The notes under the pieces were generated by a model, which saw only the letters and a program-made list of their open reading frames with translations, was not told where the DNA came from and did not search any database. The position numbers and the translations under genes are program-made. Positions 53,215 through 63,242 of a DNA stretch of 64,000 bases are shown here, in pieces. Each line of letters starts with the position of its first letter. Position 1 is the stretch's first letter. Origin of the DNA: Prevotella falsenii DSM 22864 = JCM 15124 (lineage in GTDB: Bacteria > Bacteroidota > Bacteroidia > Bacteroidales > Bacteroidaceae); NCBI RefSeq assembly GCF_000613945.1, contig NZ_BAJY01000013.1, positions 1 through 64,000 of the forward strand, written 5' to 3'.

Positions 53215-53709
53215 ATGATGAAGAAATTATCACTCCTTTTATTAGGATTAACATTGTCATTGGGTATTCATGCGCAGTTTCAAGAGGGCAAAGGCTACAT
53301 CGGAGCTTCTCTGACAGGTCTTGATTTGCACTATAATGGGCACGATAAGTTCAATTTCGGACTTGAAGCAAAAGCTGGTTATTTGCCATGGGACGATATT
53401 ATGTTGTTGGCAAGCGTAAGTGCCGAGCATAATGGCTCGGAGGCTGTGGCAGACCATATCGTTATTGGTGCCGGTGCACGCTATTATATTACTCAGAATG
53501 GCTTGTACTTGGGTGCCGGCTGTAAGTTCCTGCATGCCAATCATAGCTATAACGATATGTTGTTGGGGGCTGAAGTTGGCTATGCTTTCTTTATAAATCG
53601 TTCCGTAACAATAGAACCGGCAATTTATTACGACCAATCGTTTAAGGATACTAAGTATTCTACAATAGGTTTCAAACTTGGTCTTGGTATATATCTCTTC
53701 GACGATTAA
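53215..53709 (+). CDS. Outer membrane beta-barrel protein, OmpA/OmpW-like
   Basis: A 164-residue protein; start at 53215 or the next codon. After the signal peptide (MMKKLSLLLLGLTLSLGIHA) come about eight alternating beta strands (GKGYIGASLTGLDLHYNGHD, FNFGLEAKAGYLPWDDIMLL, VIGAGARYYITQNGLYLGAG, LLGAEVGYAFFINRSVTIEP, TIGFKLGLGIYLF), a small porin-like barrel. It ends LGIYLFDD, where most barrels end in an aromatic residue, so insertion may depend on the preceding Phe. The recR start lies 25 bp downstream. Confidence 0.75.
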   Translation: MMKKLSLLLLGLTLSLGIHAQFQEGKGYIGASLTGLDLHYNGHDKFNFGLEAKAGYLPWDDIMLLASVSAEHNGSEAVADHIVIGAGARYYITQNGLYLGAGCKFLHANHSYNDMLLGAEVGYAFFINRSVTIEPAIYYDQSFKDTKYSTIGFKLGLGIYLFDD

Positions 53710-53734
53710 GCCAGTATAACCCGTTTCAATCAGT

Positions 53735-54343
53735 ATGCAACAATTTCCTTCTCAACTGCTTGAAAAGGCTGTTGGAGAATTTTCTAAGCTGCCGGGAGTA
53801 GGTCGAAAGACTGCTCTGCGGTTTGTTTTGCATCTATTACGCCAATCTGAAGATGATGTAGATGGCTTCACGGAGGCTGTTTCTACAATGCGGCACGATA
53901 TAAAATACTGCCGTATTTGCCACAATATTTCCGACACCGACACGTGTTCCATTTGTGCAAACCCACACAGGGACGGTTCAACGTTGTGTGTTGTAGAGAA
54001 TGTGCAAGATGTTCTTGCCATCGAGAATACGCAGCAATATAATGGCTTATACCATGTGTTGGGCGGAATAATCTCACCGATAGATGGCATCGGACCGAAC
54101 GATTTGGAAATAGAATCGCTTGTAGAACGAGTGAAAACGGGTAAAATCAATGAGGTTATTCTTGCTTTAGCCAGCACAATGGAGGGCGATACAACAAACT
54201 TTTATATATCGCGCAAGCTGAAGGGTATCGATGTAAAGCTGACGGTGATAGCCCGTGGCATATCGGTTGGCGACGAACTGGAATATACCGATGAAGTTAC
54301 ATTGGGACGAAGCATATTGAACAGAACCGTGATAGAAGGTTAA
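53735..54343 (+). CDS. recR: Recombination mediator protein RecR
   Basis: A 202-residue protein of normal length. Order: helix-hairpin-helix [18 protein letters not shown], zinc finger [16 protein letters not shown], and Toprim domain [14 protein letters not shown] with [20 protein letters not shown] and the Walker-like [15 protein letters not shown]; the [15 protein letters not shown] ending is typical. With RecF or RecO it loads RecA on gapped DNA. It heads a tightly packed group with a membrane protein, a glycosyltransferase and an acetyltransferase (8 bp to the next gene). Confidence 0.93.
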   Translation: MQQFPSQLLEKAVGEFSKLPGVGRKTALRFVLHLLRQSEDDVDGFTEAVSTMRHDIKYCRICHNISDTDTCSICANPHRDGSTLCVVENVQDVLAIENTQQYNGLYHVLGGIISPIDGIGPNDLEIESLVERVKTGKINEVILALASTMEGDTTNFYISRKLKGIDVKLTVIARGISVGDELEYTDEVTLGRSILNRTVIEG

Positions 54344-54350
54344 AGACACT

Positions 54351-54812
54351 ATGGAACAAACACGAAAAAGGCTTTTAACATTATTGGGATTTTTCTTATT
54401 CATATTAATCGGCATTGTTGCCGTATATGAATTGAATGTTGTTTTGCCGGGTAGTATGTCCGGCGATGGTAGTCTTATGTATGTGCAGTTCATCATGCAG
54501 CCTTTGGCACTGCTGTTAATACCGCTTGCACTTTATTTATTTAAGTTTCCGCGAGTTAGCAAAAGCATTACCAATCCGCAGTCGTATAAAGGTTTTCGCT
54601 TATGGGCTTGTGTGCGAATTTGCCTTCTTTGCATTCCCATCATACTGAATATGTTCTTCTATTATATATATGGTGAAGAGGTTGGGTTCTTTTATTTAGC
54701 ATTAATCTTGACGATTAGTCTCTTCTTTATCTATCCGACAAAAGGCAGATGTGAAAGCGAAAGGAACTTTGGGAAGGACAAAACAGACCAAAATAATGAA
54801 GTAAAGCTATGA
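54351..54812 (+). CDS. Small integral membrane protein, unknown function
   Basis: A 153-residue protein with four membrane segments (LLTLLGFFLFILIGIVAVYE, QFIMQPLALLLIPLALYLFK, ICLLCIPIILNMFFYYIYG, FFYLALILTISLFFIYPTKG) and a charged tail. I recognise no motif. Similar small proteins lie between recR and a glycosyltransferase in other Bacteroidales genomes as far as I recall. Its stop overlaps the start of the next gene (ATGA), so expression is coupled with the glycosyltransferase. Confidence 0.65.
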   Translation: MEQTRKRLLTLLGFFLFILIGIVAVYELNVVLPGSMSGDGSLMYVQFIMQPLALLLIPLALYLFKFPRVSKSITNPQSYKGFRLWACVRICLLCIPIILNMFFYYIYGEEVGFFYLALILTISLFFIYPTKGRCESERNFGKDKTDQNNEVKL

Positions 54813-56005
54813 AATTAAGTATTATAATTGTCAATTATAATGTTAAATACTACCTTGAACAGTGTTTGCTGAGTGTTGAGCGAGCTATTCAGGACGTCGA
54901 TGCCGAAGTTATTGTTGTAGACAATCACTCTAAAGATGGCTCCGTGGAATATATCGAACAGCGTTTTCCATGGGTAACCTGCATCTCTTCTTTGCACAAT
55001 TTAGGATTTGCCCGAGCAAACAATCTTGCCATAAAACAAAGCAGCAGCGAGTATGTTTTACTGCTCAACCCCGATACCTTCATTAGCGAAAACATTATAG
55101 TTGATGCCTTAAACTTTATGGATAACCATGAAAATGCGGCAGGATTAGGCGTTACGATGCTTACAACAAGTGGCTCAAAAGCAAAAGAAAGTCGTAGAGG
55201 CTTCCCCTCGCCCATGGTGTCTTTCTATAAAATGATGGGACTATGCGACCGCTTTCCCAACCACCCGAAGTTCGGACACTACTACATGAGCAATATGCCT
55301 TGGGACAAATCAGGAAAGATGGAGGTCATTAGCGGAGCCTTCTGCCTGTTGCGTCGTGCTGCATTAGATAAGGTCGGATTGCTCGACGAAGCATTCTTTA
55401 TGTATGGAGAAGATATTGATTTAAGTTACAGAATTTTGAAAGGAGGATTTGAAAACTGGTTTTTCCCTTCTATAATATTACATTATAAAGGCGAAAGCAC
55501 GCAGCGTTCGAGTTTCCGATATGTCCATGTCTTTTATGCAGCAATGCTCATTTTCTTCCGTAAACATTATAGCGGAATGAGCTTTTTGCTAAGTATCCCC
55601 ATCAAGATTGCCATCTATTTGAAAGCAACCACTTCGCTGTTGCAAATGTTATGTAGAAAATCCAAAAAGCTTTTAGGGTTTATTTCTCATTCGCATGCGA
55701 TAGAATCGAATTACATCTTTATAGGAAACGAAGATAATATAAAGCGTTGCGAGGAAATAGCAAAGAGCAGGGGAGTGGCAGCAAAATATGTAATAGGCAA
55801 TAAAGAAACGTTGCCGAACGGGCATCTCGATAAGCAAGAGCTGATAGAAGCAAAAACTTTAAACTATGTGGTTTATGATATGGACGCCTATTCGTATGGC
55901 GACGTACTTTCTATATTTGCCGCCCAACCTCAAGATAATGTACATATCGGAACATACAACAGGCGGGCAGACTGCATAATAACCGAAAAAGAAATTCTGA
56001 AATAA
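54809..56005 (+). CDS. Glycosyltransferase family 2 protein
   Basis: A 398-residue enzyme. Residues 1-230 form a GT-A domain: KLSIIIVNYNVKYYLEQCLL, EVIVVDNHSKDGSVEYIEQR, NLGFARANNLAIKQ, YVLLLNPDTFI (metal-binding DxD equivalent), VISGAFCLLRRAALDKVGLL, DEAFFMYGEDIDLSYRI with the catalytic ED. A membrane-associated stretch follows at about residues 240-290, and a C-terminal domain of about 110 residues (NYIFIGNEDNIKRCEEIAKS...NVHIGTYNRRADCIITEKE). It probably adds a sugar to a surface polysaccharide or lipid; the donor is unknown. Stop overlaps the next start (TAATG). Confidence 0.88.
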   Translation: MKLSIIIVNYNVKYYLEQCLLSVERAIQDVDAEVIVVDNHSKDGSVEYIEQRFPWVTCISSLHNLGFARANNLAIKQSSSEYVLLLNPDTFISENIIVDALNFMDNHENAAGLGVTMLTTSGSKAKESRRGFPSPMVSFYKMMGLCDRFPNHPKFGHYYMSNMPWDKSGKMEVISGAFCLLRRAALDKVGLLDEAFFMYGEDIDLSYRILKGGFENWFFPSIILHYKGESTQRSSFRYVHVFYAAMLIFFRKHYSGMSFLLSIPIKIAIYLKATTSLLQMLCRKSKKLLGFISHSHAIESNYIFIGNEDNIKRCEEIAKSRGVAAKYVIGNKETLPNGHLDKQELIEAKTLNYVVYDMDAYSYGDVLSIFAAQPQDNVHIGTYNRRADCIITEKEILK

Positions 56006-56514
56006 TGGAAATGAGTGAAGTGCAACTTCGTGCAATGGAGCCTGAAGACTTAGACTTGCTTTATAAAATAGAAAACGATGAAAGGTTATGGAATGTCAGT
56101 GCCACCAACGTTCCATATAGTCGTTACGTGCTTCGCGACTATATAGCCAATGCAAAGAACGATATTTTTGCCGACAACCAAGTCAGATTAATCATTGAAA
56201 CCGCTACCAAGACAAACATAGGCATACTTGATTTGGTGAATTTCGACCCTCGTCATCAGCGTGCGGAGTTAGGAATAATCATCTTGGAGGAGTTCAGAGG
56301 CAAGGGCTATGCCTATGCTGCAATTCAGAAGATAATAGAACATGCACGGAAATACCTTCATCTTCGCCAAATTTATGCTTACGTAGACGTAAACAACGAA
56401 GCGTCTTTAAAATGCTTGGAAGCAGCCGGCTTTCGGAGAAAAGCTTGTCTGAAAGATTGGTTTTTTGAAACCAACGAGTTCCACGATGCTTATATAATGC
56501 AATTTTTTTTATAA
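56005..56514 (+). CDS. GNAT-family N-acetyltransferase
   Basis: A 169-residue protein. The acetyl-CoA-binding motif A is AELGIIILEEFRGKGYAYAA, with the following helix IQKIIEHARKYLHLRQIYAY and VDVNNEASLKCLEAAGFRRK, as in RimJ/SpeG-type members. The N-terminal AMEPEDLDLLYKIENDERLW fits the same subgroup. The target could be a protein N-terminus, a polyamine or an amino sugar; coupling to a glycosyltransferase makes an amino sugar possible, but that is inference. Its start shares bases with the preceding stop. Confidence 0.87.
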   Translation: MEMSEVQLRAMEPEDLDLLYKIENDERLWNVSATNVPYSRYVLRDYIANAKNDIFADNQVRLIIETATKTNIGILDLVNFDPRHQRAELGIIILEEFRGKGYAYAAIQKIIEHARKYLHLRQIYAYVDVNNEASLKCLEAAGFRRKACLKDWFFETNEFHDAYIMQFFL

Positions 56515-56528
56515 AAACCGTCATTCTG

Positions 56529-56560
56529 TTTGGCTATAATAAATAAAATAGCTATCTTTG
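56529..56560 (+). promoter_or_regulatory. Promoter for tRNA-Asp pair
   Basis: TTTG (56529-56532), 20 bp, TATCTTTG (56553-56560), about 40 bp before the first tRNA. Confidence 0.75.
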
Positions 56561-56599
56561 CACTCGCTAAACAGAAATGGTAGTTAGCACACGCAATTT

Positions 56600-56673
56600 G
56601 GTGCGTTAGTTCAGTTGGTTAGAATGCCTGCCTGTCACGCAGGAGGTCACGAGTTCGAGTCTCGTACGCACCG
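56600..56673 (+). tRNA. tRNA-Asp (anticodon GTC), copy 1
   Basis: Acceptor GGTGCGT / ACGCACC with discriminator G, anticodon stem CCTGC / GCAGG with loop CTGTCAC giving GTC, and T arm ACGAGTTCGAGTCTCGT. CCA is not encoded. Confidence 0.95.
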
Positions 56674-56701
56674 CAACTACTATTTTGAAACAACGCAATC
56701 C

Positions 56702-56775
56702 GGTGCGTTAGTTCAGTTGGTTAGAATGCCTGCCTGTCACGCAGGAGGTCACGAGTTCGAGTCTCGTACGCACCG
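56702..56775 (+). tRNA. tRNA-Asp (anticodon GTC), copy 2
   Basis: Identical to the copy at 56600, 102 bp downstream, sharing its promoter and terminator. Confidence 0.95.
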
Positions 56776-56824
56776 CTTTAAATACTCTGAAAACAGTGTC
56801 AGAGATTTTAAGAAAATATTAAAT

Positions 56825-56848
56825 ATCATAACTCCTTGGGGTTATGAT
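56825..56848 (+). terminator. Terminator after tRNA-Asp pair
   Basis: ATCATAACTCC / GGGGTTATGAT stem with a 2-nt centre, followed by ATTTTTGTTTT. Confidence 0.85.
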
Positions 56849-57038
56849 ATTTTTGTTTTATACCACTTCCTCTTTTTAAAGTACGTTGTAGATATGGCTC
56901 AGTAGGGAAAAGATACACTAAAATATCCCCAAAGGCTCTACGACGACTGCAATTTAATTACGCAACTTTTTAAGTTTCGGCTACACAAAACCGCTATTCC
57001 TTATTTATATTTCATGGGCGAAAAGAAGGCGAAAGACT

Positions 57039-57222
57039 GTAAATATTTTTCGAAAGAGTATATCTTGCTTAACTTGCTTACTGTCAGTGTATTACAAAAC
57101 CTATTGTTTCGCGTTCCAAAACCGTAGGTTTTGCACGGTTAAACCGTAGGTTTTACAACGCAAAACCTACGGTTTCGCAACGCCAAACCGATTATATCAC
57201 TTTTTAACAGAATTATCTTTAC
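57039..57222 (-). repeat. 184-bp dispersed element, copy 11
   Basis: Exactly 184 bp, GTAAATATTTTTCG to CAGAATTATCTTTAC. Arms CCGTAGGTTTTGC, CCGTAGGTTTTAC and GCAAAACCTACGG, so the third can pair with either of the first two. It lies between the tRNA-Asp pair and tamB; no gene is visible in the rest of 56849-57295. Confidence 0.92.
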
Positions 57223-57295
57223 AAAATAAGGGCGATATTCTGCCGAAACCGTTCATGATTTCGGCAATTTTGTTTCCGTATGTGGAATGCGGCAG

Positions 57296-60200
57296 TTATT
57301 TCTTTTTCTTTTTCCGTTTGAACAATTCCTTGAAGTTGGTGAAGTCTTTCTTCATAATGATACCGATACCCTGCGTGTTCAGAGAGTTGCGCGTAAAGTA
57401 GCGGTCGTTGGCACGATTGTAGAAGTTCAGTGCCATATTGCCGTTCGGCACGAACAGGTATTTGATGTCGAAATCGCCGATGAATGCCGACGTGTTGGTA
57501 GCCACGTTGTCGCGATAGCCGAACTCACCGTTGATGAGCAGGCGGTTGTTGAGCAGACTTCCCGAAAGTATGCCTTCGTATTCGGCATTGCTGAACCCAT
57601 CGTTGCCGGTGGCAATGTTTGCGCCAAAGTTCCAATGATTGTCGTTTATAACGTTCGAGAGCACGGTGTTGATTTGCTGTGAGAGCGTTCCCGACAAGAT
57701 GCTCTGCATAACGAGCGAGGCTTGCCCCGACTGGTTAGGTTCGCGAGGGGCAGCGTTGTTTACCGTCTGCGGATAAAATCTGCCCACCGCCAAGAGGTAT
57801 AACACCTGCTGGTTGAGGTCTTGCTCGGAGTTCAATACCGACAGCACCATTTGCTTTGCGTCGGAAGAGAGTTCGGGCAAGTCGAGTCCGAAGGCTATTG
57901 AGGGGTTTTCAGGCGTACCGTTGATGTCGAGCAGACAGTCCACCTTGGTGTTGCTGGTGCGGAACGAATTGCCCATTTGCAGGTCGGAAAGAGGCACGGA
58001 GTTCAGTGTGTAGCGACCTTTCAGCTTCAGTGCTGCACCAAAGGGGTCGCCGCCAAAGGCGATGAGCGAGCCATCGCTGAAGTTGAATTGTCGTTTTATG
58101 ATGTTCTGAATGGTAAGGTTGTAGCTGCCCCGACTGACGTTGTAGTTGCCGAAGAGCTGGAATGCTCCCTTATTATAATAGGTGGCGCGGATTACGCCCG
58201 AACCGTTCAGTTCGATATTGTCGCCTGTTGTTTCGTCCATCAGCACACCAAGTGTAAAGTCGGGCGTGGTGTTTATAAGGAAGTTTACGTGCAGGTCGCT
58301 TGCTATTTCCTTGTTATAGTGGTCTTCGGCGTTGCGTTTCAGCCACGTCGTATCTTGTCGGAGCACCGGTTGCAGCGAGTCGGGCGTCATGTCGCGCCAA
58401 CGAATGAACGAGTTTTCGTCGATGGTATTCTTTGCCGCATTGTAGGTTATGTACGAGTTGCGGTTCGGTGTCATGTTTATGTTCATCGTCGTTTCGTTCT
58501 CTCGACCGATGATTTCGCATTTGCCCGTGCCATATACACGCCCCCAGAATGTGCCCGATGATGCCTCGCGTGGGTAGTTGTATGCCAGCAGATTGTTGGT
58601 TTGCACGTCTATGTCGAACGTCAGACGGCGCAGTGCTTGGTGGTGTAGCCCGCCCGTAATCATGCCCGTGTGCCCCTCGGCATCGGCAATGGCGATGCGG
58701 TCGAGGCTGATTTCGTTCGGAATGAGCAGCACACGACCATCTTGCACGGTGTAGGTGGTGCCCAACGGCGTAATGCGCACAGAGCCGGAAGCCAACATGT
58801 CGCCCTCAAGATTTACGTCGGAGAGCGGTCCTACTACCTTTATCCAGCCATTTCCGTACAACTTAATCTCGTCCATAAATGCCCCGCAGAAGTGCTTCAG
58901 GAAGGTCAGGCGCGTGTCGTGGGCATAGATGGGCAGGTTTATCCGACTGTTTCGCAAGTCGATATAGCCGCCGATGTCGGTCGATGCGTCGCCGTCTATC
59001 GCCTTTGCGTCGATGTTTATGCGTCCTTCGTTGTTGCTGTAACCGGCTTGTGCATAGAGCGTTCCCATATCGCCTCGTTCAAATTGGAACTGCCTTACAA
59101 CAAGGTTGGCATGCGCTTGTGGATTGGTGAATGCCGATTTCAGCACCACTTCGCCCGAAGCAAGTCCGCCGAACGATACGCTGTGGAAGTTTACGAGGTC
59201 TAAGATGTAAGGCACGTCGATGTCCTTGAGCTGCACAATGAGCGAATCGGAAGCGTTTCCGGTTGTCTGTCCGTTCACGATAATGTGCTGTTCCTTGTTC
59301 GATAGCTCGAAGTGCTTTATGTCCAAGTTGTTGTGGGCATAGGTAAGTTCCGACGGTTGCACCTGCAGTTCGATGGTGTCGATGCGTATTTTCGAGGGCG
59401 AAAAGTGCAGGTGGGTAGCTAATTTGCTGCCCTGTCGTTCAAATTGCGCAGTGCAATCGATTTGTCCCAAGAAGGTTTTCTGTGCGAAAGCGTTGAACGA
59501 TGACAGTGTGCTGATTTCGTTGTTTGCGGCTGTTCCGTTGGTTTGCAGCGCGAGGCGGCGGCCTGTCTTGTCCACCCATTCGCCTTTCAGCGCGATGTCT
59601 AAGGTATGGTTGGGCGTGGAAAGGTCTGCTTCGAGGTTCTCGAAGTGGTAGCGGCATACTCTGCTTGTGGTGCAGCAATGTTGAGCGACAGCGTGTTGCG
59701 GGCTTCGTCCACATTGCCCATAAGTCGGATATGGGGCGTAATGCCGATTTTAATGTTCGTCAAATCGTGCAAAAGCTGTGTGTTCGTGATGTTGGCTGAT
59801 ATGTGGAACGCATTTTTGCTTGCGCTTTTACCCCATCGCTGTGGTGCTCCCACAAGGGCAGGGAGGTAGGCACCCACCACGTTCTTTACGCTTTGCACGA
59901 GCGTAGAGTAGTTGAAGCGTCCCGAAATGGAAGCTGTGCCGAAGTCGGATTGCAGTTCTATCGACTTGCCCATGAGGTTGTTGGTTGCGCTTAGTTCCAA
60001 GTGGTTCAGCTCAATGTTGCGGTTGTTTGCCTCTTGCATGGCAAAATTGTCGAGCGTGAGTTTGCCGATAAGGTCGTCAATCGACGCACTGCTACCTTCC
60101 AATACCGCATGGAACGATAGCGTGCGGTTGCCCAATGCTTCGGTGATATGCATATTGTGGAGGTTCAGGCGGTCGGCATCAATGCGGGCATTTATTGCTA

Positions 60201-61719
60201 TTTTACCTTTCTGTTCGAGGAATTTACGAATGTTTCCCACCGTTCCGTCGATACCGATTTTGCCGTTCGGGTCGTTAATCGAGGCTTTTCCGCTGAATAT
60301 ATCGTTGGTATAATTGCCGTCTATGGCAATGTTGCGGTAGGTGTAGCCGTTGTAGTCGAAGCGTGGCACGATGCCTTTGGCGTAGATGTAGCGTAGGTCG
60401 GTGGTGGCTTCCACCTTGAGGTCGGCAACGATGGTGCCGAGTTGCGCAGATGTAAGAATGTTGCCAATGGCGAAACGCTGCGTGTGCAGTTCGGCTTTTA
60501 TGTTCCGTCCACGCAGCGAGAAGTCTATGTCGGCATTGCCATGCACGAGGGTAAGTGTGCCCTTTGCGTGGTGGTTGCCGTGCGCCCCTTGCACCTTTCC
60601 TTTGAAACGAAGGTCGCCCAAGCGCAGAATTTCGGCAGGCAGGTTCAGTCGGAATGCCTTGTTCATCTGCCGGATAAGGCTGTTTTTCAGTTGGACGGTA
60701 TGTGCGTTGATGTTCCAAGCAGGCTGTGTGGTAAGGCGTGCGAGCGAGCCTTTGAGGTTCGCAACGATGTCGCCTTTGCCGTAGCGCAGTGCAAGCGTGT
60801 TCAGTTTCAGTTTGTCAGTCGTTCCCGAAATGTTGGTGTTGAGATACAGTTTGTCGCTGAAAGTTTTCAAAGACGGTAGCAGACAGGCGATGTCGGCAGG
60901 GGTCAGATACGATTTTTCTATGCGCAGTTGGTGGTGGGCAGTGCCGAAATCGGGCGTTGCCGCCTTGTCGCCGAAGCGCATTATATATAAAGGTATGTTG
61001 ATTTTCGACTGTGGAAGTCGGACGAGCAAGTCGTTTATTTCCGCCTGTTGCTTGTCCGTTTTCAGGCGTAGGTGCAGTTTGCGCACGTCCAACCCTGAAG
61101 TTTCTGCAAACGAAAGGTTGCGAATGGTGGCGTCGATACGGTTGTCGGTGAGGGTGTTTAAGTTGATGTGCCCCGATATATTCTTAACGTTGAGGTGGTT
61201 AAGGTTCAGCCTGTTGCGCGTGATAGGCGCGGAAAGAAGGTCGTAGCGCACATTGCTGTGGCGGATAATAAGGCTTTGAATGCGAATGTCTAAAGGAGTG
61301 TGGTGCGTTGTATCGCGCGATGCCAACGAGTCGATGACGAATTGGAAATTGGGCTTTTCGCTTGGTGAGGTGCGATAGAGCTGTGCATTCAGACCGAAAA
61401 CCTGCGCCGACGATATGCGCACTTTGCCCTCGCTGATGAGCGTCCATAAGTCTATTTTGGTGGCAATGCGCGACGCTTTTGCCATTTGCTTGCCTTTTTG
61501 GTCGTTTACAACCAATCCGTCTACAATGAAATGGTTTAAAAATCCAAGGTCAATGCGTCCCACCTGAACCTTTGTTCCAAGTTTCTCGGTGAGTGCATTC
61601 GCTACCTGCGTACCCACGAAATGCTGTACGGAAGGCAGGTGTAACAATATAATTATAAGCAAGTATAGCCCGATTGCGGTCCATACGCTCCAACGAATAA
61701 AAGTCCTCAGTTTCTTCAA
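57296..61719 (-). CDS. tamB: TamB-family translocation/assembly module protein, frameshifted at about 59653
   Basis: A 1474-residue protein when repaired. The N-terminus (WSVWTAIGLYLLIIILLHLP) is an uncleaved signal anchor. An AsmA-like start (LGTKVQVGRIDLGFLNHFIV) leads into a very long run of beta strands typical of bridge-like lipid-transfer proteins. The C-terminal TamB (DUF490) domain holds GVIRATYYNKGAFQLFGNYN, SRGSYNLTIQNIIKRQFNFS, DGSLIAFGGDPFGAALKLKG, VSLSDLQMG-like text and SGTLSQQINTVLSNVI. Two frames meet at TATGCCGC; adding one C gives EYARYHFENLEADLSTPNHT. TamB links inner and outer membranes and moves phospholipids. Ends in a Lys-rich tail (FKRKKKKK). Confidence 0.88.
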
Positions 61720-61842
61720 AGCAAGTGCAAAACTACAATTTTTCCATTGTATAGTAAAATTAATGATACAAAAAGTTTCTAAAGTGCCTAAAATTTACTA
61801 TATTTGCACACTGAATTAGCGAAGATTTCATTCATTTATATT

Positions 61843-63194
61843 ATGACAGAACAAATAAGGTTGCGTAAGGGTTTGGATATAAAACTCAAAGGGCGTGCTG
61901 AAAAAAAAACAATGCCATTGGAATTGTCGAAGCTGTATGCAGTAGTGCCCGGTGATTTTGTAGGGGTTACACCCAAAATGACAGTGAAGGTAGGCGACCA
62001 TGTCAAAGCGGGCGAAACGCTTTTCGTGAACAAGATTTCTGAGGAAGTAAGGTTTGCTTCTCCTGTCAGCGGTGTCGTAAAATCAATAGAAAGAGGTGAC
62101 CGCAGAAAGATTTTGTACGTTAGTATAGAGGCTGACAACGAGCAAACATTTGCCGATTTCGGCGTGAAAGACATACAGACGCTTGATGGCGAAGGGGTGA
62201 AGAAGGCTCTGTTGGAAGCAGGATTGTTCGGATATATCAACCAGTTGCCCTATGCAGTGTCTACCACTCCCGACACCGAACCAAAGGCAATATTCGTTTC
62301 GGCATTAAGAGACAAACCATTACAAGGCGACTTTGAGTATGAACTTGAAGGACAGGAGGAAGCCTTCCGGACAGGATTAACCGCACTGTCGAAGATTGCA
62401 AAAGTTTATTTATCTATTGGTGTACGGCAAAACAGCAAGGCTCTTGTAGAAGCAAAGAATGTTGAGCTGACTGTTTTTGACGGACCTTGTCCGGCAGGAA
62501 ACGTAGGTGTGCAAGTCAATCATCTATCACCTGTGAACAAGGGAGAGGTGGTTTGGACGGTAGACCCAACTGCTGTTATCTTCTTTGGACGACTCTTTCA
62601 GACAGGTAAAGTAGACCTGACACGTGTTGTTGCCGTAGCGGGCAGCAAGATAAAAGAGCCTGCATACGTGAAAGCATTGGTAGGAACACCCATAAAAGAC
62701 ATTGTTGCCGGCAGACTGACAACCACCGAACACGTGCGTATATTGAACGGAAACCCACTGACAGGAACGATTGCAGACGATAATAGCTTTCTCGGTGCAC
62801 ACATTTCCGAAGTCGTGGCAATGCCGGAAGGCGACGATGTAGACGAAATGGCAGGCTGGATAATGCCACGCCTGAACGATTTTTCTACGTCAAGAAGTTA
62901 TTTCAGCTGGCTCTTCGGTAAGAAAAAAGAATACGACCTCGATGCTCGCATCAAAGGAGGAAAGCGCAATATCATCATGAGTGGCGAATACGACTCGGTA
63001 TTACCGATGGATATATACGGCGAGTACCTTATAAAAGCCATCATCACGGGCAATATTGACAAGCAGGAACAGCTGGCATTTACGAAGTAAGTCCCGAGGA
63101 TTTTGCCTTGGCAGAGTTCGTAGACAGTTCAAAGCAACCATTGCAGCAGATTGTGCGCGAGGGTTTGAACACGCTGCGAAAAGAGAACGAGTAA
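61843..63194 (+). CDS. nqrA: Na+-translocating NADH:quinone reductase subunit A, frameshifted at about 63075
   Basis: A 450-residue protein when repaired, the normal length. The start at 61843 (MTEQIRLRKGLDIKLKGRAE) matches NqrA; a TATATTTG box lies at 61799-61806. Typical text: VPGDFVGVTPKMTVKVGDHV, TLFVNKISEEVRFASPVSGV, NVELTVFDGPCPAGNVGVQV, LNGNPLTGTIADDNSFLGAH. Adding one G (CTGGCATT becomes CTGGGCATT) restores EQLGIYEVSPEDFALAEFVD and the end TLRKENE. NqrA is the cytoplasmic subunit at the quinone side of the sodium pump that couples NADH oxidation to Na+ export. nqrB begins 49 bp downstream. Confidence 0.95.
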
Positions 63195-63242
63195 GTACAC
63201 CTTATATTATAATAGAGAATTAACAACTTTAAGTGATACAAT

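Noticed and set aside
56600-56775. A small protein gene across the tandem tRNA-Asp genes
   Set aside because: The open frame simply repeats through the two identical tRNAs.
5774-57222. CRISPR array
   Set aside because: The 184-bp repeats are spread over 50 kb at irregular distances, lack short spacers, and no cas genes are present.
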